From assembly GCA_020002185.1 (NCBI GenBank), contig CM034536.1, forward strand, positions 8,444,317 to 8,508,316: a stretch of DNA of 64,000 bases, written 5' to 3'. The translations under genes were made by a program, and so were the position numbers. The notes under the pieces are model-generated. The model was not told the origin of the DNA. It was given only the letters and a program-made list of their open reading frames with translations, and searched no databases. This document shows positions 57,688 through 64,000 of this stretch, piece after piece (position 1 is the stretch's first letter; every line of letters starts with the position of its first letter). The stretch comes from Paraescarpia echinospica. Its lineage: Eukaryota > Annelida > Polychaeta > Sabellida > Siboglinidae.

Positions 57688-59017
57688 ACGGCTGATTGTG
57701 CGACACAGCCTTGTCGACACGTGAGAACACTGTTCCAGTAGTGCCACCTAGGGAATGACTGGCCATTCAATTTGTTGACTAAAAATGAAAGAAGCCGAAA
57801 TACTTACCTTCGTGTTTTTAACTTATTTCCAATTGGTAGATCAACAATCAATGGGTCAAGAAATAGAAAGAGGCGAGTGGATCACGGCGCTTCGAAGATG
57901 TTAAACTTACAGTGCCTCCAAGTTAGCGTATTAATATAACATATATCTTAATATCAATACCATTCCAAGATTTGTGTTGAAAACGCAAATAAAAAATAGT
58001 TTAGGATAGCATTCATATGAAATGCATATTATACAATTACGCATTGATAAATGTAGTTTGTTTAGTTTTTGCAATACTAAAATGGCACTGTATAAATGTA
58101 GATCTAAAAACAGTCGACCTAGCGTGTGTATCTAAACGTGTCCCTCGTAGGCGGCTTTAACCTGGAGCTCCAAACTTTCAGGTATTAATCAACGACCCCT
58201 AGAGTAGGACGTAATGCATAGATATATTTTAAAAATACCTGACCTATATTAAAATACCTATACGAGGTCTCAACTTAAGATGTAAGGTGTGAGTAATATG
58301 CAAAACGTACGATAACAATCCGAGGAAATCCGGGCGCGGCAAAACCTCGGGAAAAGAACTGCTGCATCGTAGACTTTGCATCATGAAGTAGACGCAGACA
58401 GATGCCACTAGCACAGCAATACTAATATTATGTGACAATTCTACACTATCACGACTAGGGCCTATTTGTGATCTTGAACTTCACATTCTCACCGATCTTC
58501 GTCATTTTGAAGAAACTCTGAGTACGGGTGGATCCAGAGAGAGTAGTCTATGAAGGTGGCACAAAAAAGCCCTCCACTGGCGGCCGAATGAAATGGTTTT
58601 GCCGCGCCGCCGTAACGAGAGCTTTTGCTGTGTTTCGGGTCTCGGTCGGCTCGACTGGAGACACAGAAAGACTGGAGCGAGGTGCTCTTGAAAATGATTC
58701 GCCGACGCATCAGCGTAACCGATACATCAACTGGGGCACATTATTAGGAGCTAAGGGGTACTGTCACATGGGCCCTTTCAAAAAGGTCTACGGGCACGAC
58801 AAATTCAAATGTTGGTCTAGGGGGTACGTTTTCTTAATAATGAAAATGAACAACTACTGAGTCTTAGTACATAGTATAAATCTTACTAAACGATATAAAA
58901 CTGAATTAGGTGCGAAATTGAGAAATAGTGATTATTCAAAGAAATATTAAGATTTGAATTTTATGTGATTTGGCTTATCAAATATTACATGTTGCAATTA
59001 GTAATGTTAAAAGATGC

Positions 59018-59089
59018 CTCCTCGTCGGGGAATTGAACCCCGGTCTCCCGCGTGACAGGCGGGGATACTCACCACTATACTAACGGGGA
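59018..59089 (-). tRNA. tRNA-Asp-GTC: tRNA-Asp(GTC), array copy 22
   Basis: Identical to the consensus. Unit to the right 1,406 bp: type II left, class L right. Confidence 0.85.
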
Positions 59090-60423
59090 ACGGCTATTTG
59101 TGCGATACTGCCTTGTCGACACGTGAGAACACTGTTCCAGTAGTGCCACCTAGGGAATGACTGGCCACTCAATTTGTTGACTAAAAATGAAAGAAGCCGA
59201 AATACTTACCTTCGTGTTTTTAACTTATTTCCAATTGGTAGTTCAACAATCAGTTGGTCAAGAAATAGAAAGAGGCGAGTGGATCATGGCGCTTCGAAGA
59301 TGTTACACTTACAGTGCCTCCAAATTAGCGTATTAATATAATATATATCTTAATATCAATACAATTCCAAGATTTGTGTTGAAAACGCAATTAAAAAATA
59401 GTTTACGATAGCATTCATATGAAATGCATATTATACAATTACGCATTTATTAATGTAGTTTGTTTAGTTTTTGCAATACTAAAATGGCACTGTATAAATG
59501 TAGATCTAAAAACAGTCGACCTAGCGTGTGTATCTAAACGTGTCCCTCGTAGGCGGCTTTAACCTGGAGCTCCAAACTTTGAGGTATTAATCAACGACCC
59601 CTAGAGTAGGACGTAATGCATAGATATATTTTAAAAATACCTGACCTATATTAAAATACCTATACGAGGTCTCAACTTAAGATGTAAGGTGTGAGTAATA
59701 CGCAAAACGTACGATAACAATCCGAGGAACTCCGCGCGCGGCAAAACCTCGGGAAAAGAACTGCTGCATCGTAGACTTTGCGTCATGAAGTAGACGCAGA
59801 CAGATGCCACTAGCACAGCAATACTAATATTATGTGACAATTCTACACTATCACGACTAGGGCCTATTTGTGATCTTGAACTTCACATACTCACCGATCT
59901 TCGTCATTTTGAAGAATCTCTGAGTACGGGTGGATCCAGAGAGAGTAGTCTGTGAAGTTGGCACAAAAAAAGCCCTCCACTGGCAGCCGAATGAAATGGT
60001 TTTGCCGCGTCGCCGTAACGAGACCTTCTGCTGTGTTTCGGGTCTCGGTCAGCTCGACTGGAGACACAGAAAGACGGGAGCGATGTGCTCTTGAAAATGT
60101 TTCGCCGCCGCATCAGCGTAACCGATACCTCAACGGAGGCACATTATTAGGAGCTATTCGGTACTGTCACATGGGCCCTTTCAAAAAGGTCTACGGGCAC
60201 GACAAATTCAAATGTTGGTCTAGGGGGTACGTTTTCTTAATAATGAATATGAATAACTACTGTGTCTTAGTACATAGTATAAATCTTACTAAACAACGAT
60301 ATAAAACTGAATCAGGTGCGAAATTGAGAAATAGTGATTATTCAAAGAAATATTAGGATTTGAATTTTATCTGATTTGGCTTATAAAATATTACATGTTG
60401 CAATCAGTAATGTTAAAAGATGC

Positions 60424-60495
60424 CTCCTCGTCGGGGAATTGAACCCCGGTCTCCCGCGTGACAGGCGGGGATACTCACCACTATACTAACGGGGA
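60424..60495 (-). tRNA. tRNA-Asp-GTC: tRNA-Asp(GTC), array copy 23
   Basis: Identical to the consensus; one base of the upstream flank differs. Unit to the right 1,406 bp: type II left, class L right. Confidence 0.85.
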
Positions 60496-61829
60496 ACAGC
60501 TAATTGTGCGATACTGCCTTGTCGACACGTGAGAACACTGTTCCAGTAGTGCCACCTAGGGAATGACTGGCCACTCAATTTGTTGACTAAAAATGAAAGA
60601 AGCCGAAATACTTACCTTCGTGTTTTTAACTTATTTCCAATTGGTAGTTCAACAATCAGTGGGTCAAGAAATAGAAAGAGGCGAGTGGATCATGGCGCTT
60701 CGAAGATGTTTCACTTACAGTGCCTCCAAATTAGCGTATTAATATAACATATATTTTAATATCAATACAATTCCAAGATTAGTGTTGAAAACGCAATTAA
60801 AAAATAGTTTAGGATAGCATTCATATGAAATGCATATTATACAATTACGCATTTATTAATGTAGTTTGTTTAGTTTTTGCAATACTAAAATGGCACTGTA
60901 TAAATGTAGATCTAAAAACAGTCGACCTAGCGTGTGTATCTAAACGTGTCCCTCGTAGGCGGCTTTAACCTGGAGCTCCAAACTTTGAGGTATTAATCAA
61001 CGACCCCTAGAGTAGGACGTAATGCATAGATATATTTTTAAAATACCTGACCTATATTAAAATACATATACGAGGTCTCAACTTAAGATGTAAGGTGTGA
61101 GTAATACGCAAAACGTACGATAACAATCCGAGGAACTCCGCGCGCGGCAAAACCTCGGGAAAAGAACTGCTGCATCGTAGACTTTGCGTCATGAAGTAGA
61201 CGCAGACAGATGCCACTAGCACAGCAATACTAATATTATGTGACAATTCTACACTATCACGACTAGGGCCTATTTGTGATCTTGAACTTCACATACTCAC
61301 CGATCTTCGTCATTTTGAAGAATCTCTGAGTACGGGTGGATCCAGAGAGAGTAGTCTGTGAAGTTGGCACAAAAAAAGCCCTCCACTGGCAGCCGAATGA
61401 AATGGTTTTGCCGCGTCGCCGTAACGAGACCTTCTGCTGTGTTTCGGGTCTCGGTCAGCTCGACTGGAGACACAGAAAGACGGGAGCGATGTGCTCTTGA
61501 AAATGTTTCGCCGCCGCATCAGCGTAACCGATACCTCAACGGAGGCACATTATTAGCAGCTATTCGGTACTGTCACATGGGCCCTTTCAAAAAGGTCTAC
61601 GGGCACGACAAATTCAAATGTTGGTCTAGGGGGTACGTTTTCTTAATAATGAATATGAATAACTACTGTGTCTTAGTACATAGTATAAATCTTACTAAAC
61701 AACGATATAAAACTGAATCAGGTGCGAAATTGAGAAATAGTGATTATTCAAAGAAATATTAGGATTTGAATTTTATCTGATTTGGCTTATACAATATTAC
61801 ATGTTGCAATCAGTAATGTTAAAAGATGC

Positions 61830-61901
61830 CTCCTCGTCGGGGAATTGAACCCCGGTCTCCCGCGTGACAGGCGGGGATACTCACCACTATACTAACGGGG
61901 A
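61830..61901 (-). tRNA. tRNA-Asp-GTC: tRNA-Asp(GTC), array copy 24
   Basis: Identical to the consensus. Unit to the right 1,402 bp: type I left, class S right. Confidence 0.85.
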
Positions 61902-63231
61902 ACGGCTGAATGTGCGACACAGCCTTGTCGACACGTGAGAACACTGTTCCATTTGTGCCACCTAGGGAATGACTGGCCACTCAATTTGTTGACTAAAAAT
62001 GAAAGAAGCCGAAATACTTACCTTCGTGTTTTTAACTTATTTCCAATTGGTAGATCAACAATCAATGGGTCAAGAAATAGAAAGAGGCGAGTGGATCACG
62101 GCGCTTCGAAGATGTTAAACTTACAGTGCCTCCAAGTTAGCGTATTAATATAACATATATCTTAATATCAATACCATTCCAAGATTTGTGTTGAAAACGC
62201 AAATAAAAAATAGTTTAGGATAGCATTCATATGAAATGCATATTATACAATTACGCATTGATAAATGTAGTTTGTTTAGTTTTTGCAATACTAAAATGGC
62301 ACTGTGTAAATGTAGATCTAAAAACAGTCGACCTAGCGTGTGTATCTAAACGTGTCCCTCGTAGGCGGCTTTAACCTGGAGCTCCAAACTTTCAGGTATT
62401 AATCAACGACCCCTAGAGTAGGACGTAATGCATAGATATATTTTAAAAATACCTGACCTATATTAAAATACCTATACGAGGTCTCAACTTAAGATGTAAG
62501 GTGTGAGTAATATGCAAAACGTACGATAACAATCCGAGGAAATCCGGGCGCGGCAAAACCTCGGGAAAAGAACTGCTGCATCGTAGACTTTGCATCATGA
62601 AGTAGACGCAGACAGATGCCACTAGCACAGCAATACTAATATTATGTGACAATTCTACACTATCACGACTAGGGCCTATTTGTGATCTTGAACTTCACAT
62701 TCTCACCGATCTTCGTCATTTTGAAGAAACTCTGAGTACGGGTGGATCCAGAGAGAGTAATCTATGAAGGTGGCACAAAAAAGCCCTCCACTGGCGGCCG
62801 AATGAAATGGTTTTGCCGCGCCGCCGTAACGAGAGCTTTTGATGTGTTTCGGGTCTCGGTCGGCTCGACTGGAGACACAGAAAGACTGGAGCGAGGTGCT
62901 CTTGAAAATGATTCGCCGACGCATCAGCGTAACCGATACATCAACTGGGGCACATTATTAGGAGCTAAGGGGTACTGTCACATGGGCCCTTTCAAAAAGG
63001 TCTACGGGCACGACAAATTCAAATGTTGGTCTAGGGGGTACGTTTTCTTAATAATGAAAATGAACAACTACTGAGTCTTAGTACATAGTATAAATCTTAC
63101 TAAACGATATAAAACTGAATTAGGTGCGAAATTGAGAAATAGTGATTATTCAAAGAAATATTAAGATTTGAATTTTATGTGATTTGGCTTATCAAATATT
63201 ACATGTTGAAATTAGTAATGTTAAAAGATGC

Positions 63232-63303
63232 CTCCTCGTCGGGGAATTGAACCCCGGTCTCCCGCGTGACAGGCGGGGATACTAACCACTATACTAAAGG
63301 GGA
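63232..63303 (-). tRNA. tRNA-Asp-GTC: tRNA-Asp(GTC), array copy 25, two changes
   Basis: G6 to T breaks a second acceptor pair, and one D-loop base is changed (G to T). A/B boxes and terminator are otherwise kept. The unit (type II left half) continues past the window edge. Confidence 0.6.
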
Positions 63304-64000
63304 ACGGCTATTTGTGCGATACTGCCTTGTCGACACGTGAGAACACTGTTCCAGTAGTGCCACCTAGGGAATGACTGGCCACTCAATTTGTTGACTAAAA
63401 ATGAAAGAAGCCGAAATACTTACCTTCGTGTTTTTAACTTATTTCCAATTGGTAGTTCAACAATCAGTTGGTCAAGAAATAGAAAGAGGCGAGTGGATCA
63501 TGGCGCTTCGAAGATGTTACACTTACAGTGCCTCCAAATTAGCGTATTAATATAATATATATCTTAATATCAATACAATTCCAAGATTTGTGTTGAAAAC
63601 GCAATTAAAAAATAGTTTACGATAGCATTCATATGAAATGCATATTATACAATTACGCATTTATTAATGTAGTTTGTTTAGTTTTTGCAATACTAAAATG
63701 GCACTGTATAAATGTAGATCTAAAAACAGTCGACCTAGCGTGTGTATCTAAACGTGTCCCTCGCAGGCGGCTTTAACCTGGAGCTCCAAACTTTGAGGTA
63801 TTAATCAACGACCCCTAGAGTAGGACGTAATGCATAGATATATTTTAAAAATACCTGACCTATATTAAAATACCTATACGAGGTCTCAACTTAAGATGTA
63901 AGGTGTGAGTAATACGCAAAACGTACGATAACAATCCGAGGAACTCCGCGCGCGGCAAAACCTCGGGAAAAGAACTGCTGCATCGTAGACTTTGCGTCAT

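Larger units (their letters stand above)
25176..64000. repeat. tandem array of a ~1.4-kb unit carrying tRNA-Asp
   Basis: At least 25 units, head to tail, running past the right edge. Spacing between successive tRNAs is 1406 bp in most units, 1401-1402 or 1405 in nine, 1397 in the first, and 1305 in one with a deletion. The unit is AT-rich outside the tRNA. A 64-codon minus-strand frame (N-terminal MSHNISIAVLVASVCVYF) is kept in 23 consecutive units, and a 110-141-codon plus-strand frame is kept in most. Neither has a recognisable domain, and their persistence is expected from near-identity of the units, so I do not call genes. The array is interrupted only by the LINE at 25721-29479. Confidence 0.97.

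Noticed and set aside
29634..64000. CRISPR array or rDNA/histone repeat explanation for the regular spacing
   Set aside because: The unit is 1.4 kb with a tRNA inside, not short repeats with unique spacers. No rRNA or histone coding sequence was recognised in the unit.

Overview
The window is animal nuclear DNA. It has spliced exons with GT-AG borders, non-LTR retrotransposons, tRNA-derived SINE-like repeats, many micro- and minisatellites, and no operon structure. The repeat style (LINE 3' tails of TTCA or TAAG units, SINEs with a conserved 'AGCGCTTTAC' body) and the dispanin-type gene suggest a marine invertebrate, such as a mollusc or an invertebrate deuterostome. The species cannot be fixed from the sequence alone.

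Bases 1-12,458 are gene-poor. They hold two tRNA-derived SINE pieces, (GT)n and (CA)n microsatellites, a 51-bp minisatellite of about 34 copies (5389-7133) with an older degenerate block beside it, a 44-bp minisatellite (9103-9446) and a 33-bp minisatellite (11634-12064).

Bases 12,459-17,685 carry the one convincing protein gene. It has five coding exons on the + strand, all four introns are phase 1, and it encodes 395 residues. It is a CD225/dispanin-family membrane protein: a long acidic, proline-rich, probably disordered N-terminus with a PPAY motif, then the two-helix CD225 domain at the C-terminus. Introns 1-3 each carry a large simple or tandem repeat. A polyadenylation signal lies at 18465-18470.

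Bases 18,486-25,165 are a repeat graveyard. They contain tRNA-like SINE heads, a 1-kb inverted-repeat element with 215-bp arms, a 306-bp 5'-truncated LINE flanked by a perfect 12-bp target-site duplication, a 24-bp minisatellite, three isolated tRNA-Asp-like sequences about 0.5 kb apart, and a decayed LINE reverse-transcriptase fragment.

From 25,176 to the right edge (at least 38.8 kb) the window is one tandem array of a roughly 1.4-kb unit. Each unit holds one minus-strand tRNA-Asp(GTC) sequence with intact A and B boxes and a TTTT Pol III terminator; 25 copies are visible and the array runs off the end. Sixteen of the 25 tRNA sequences are identical over all 72 nt. Every copy, including the isolated ones, has a C4/A69 mismatch in the acceptor stem. 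The edge unit is split by a 3.76-kb CR1/L2/Jockey-type LINE whose ORF is complete except for one in-frame stop. Units are mosaics of a few left-half and right-half variants, which suggests unequal exchange and gene conversion. This array is the most unusual content of the window.
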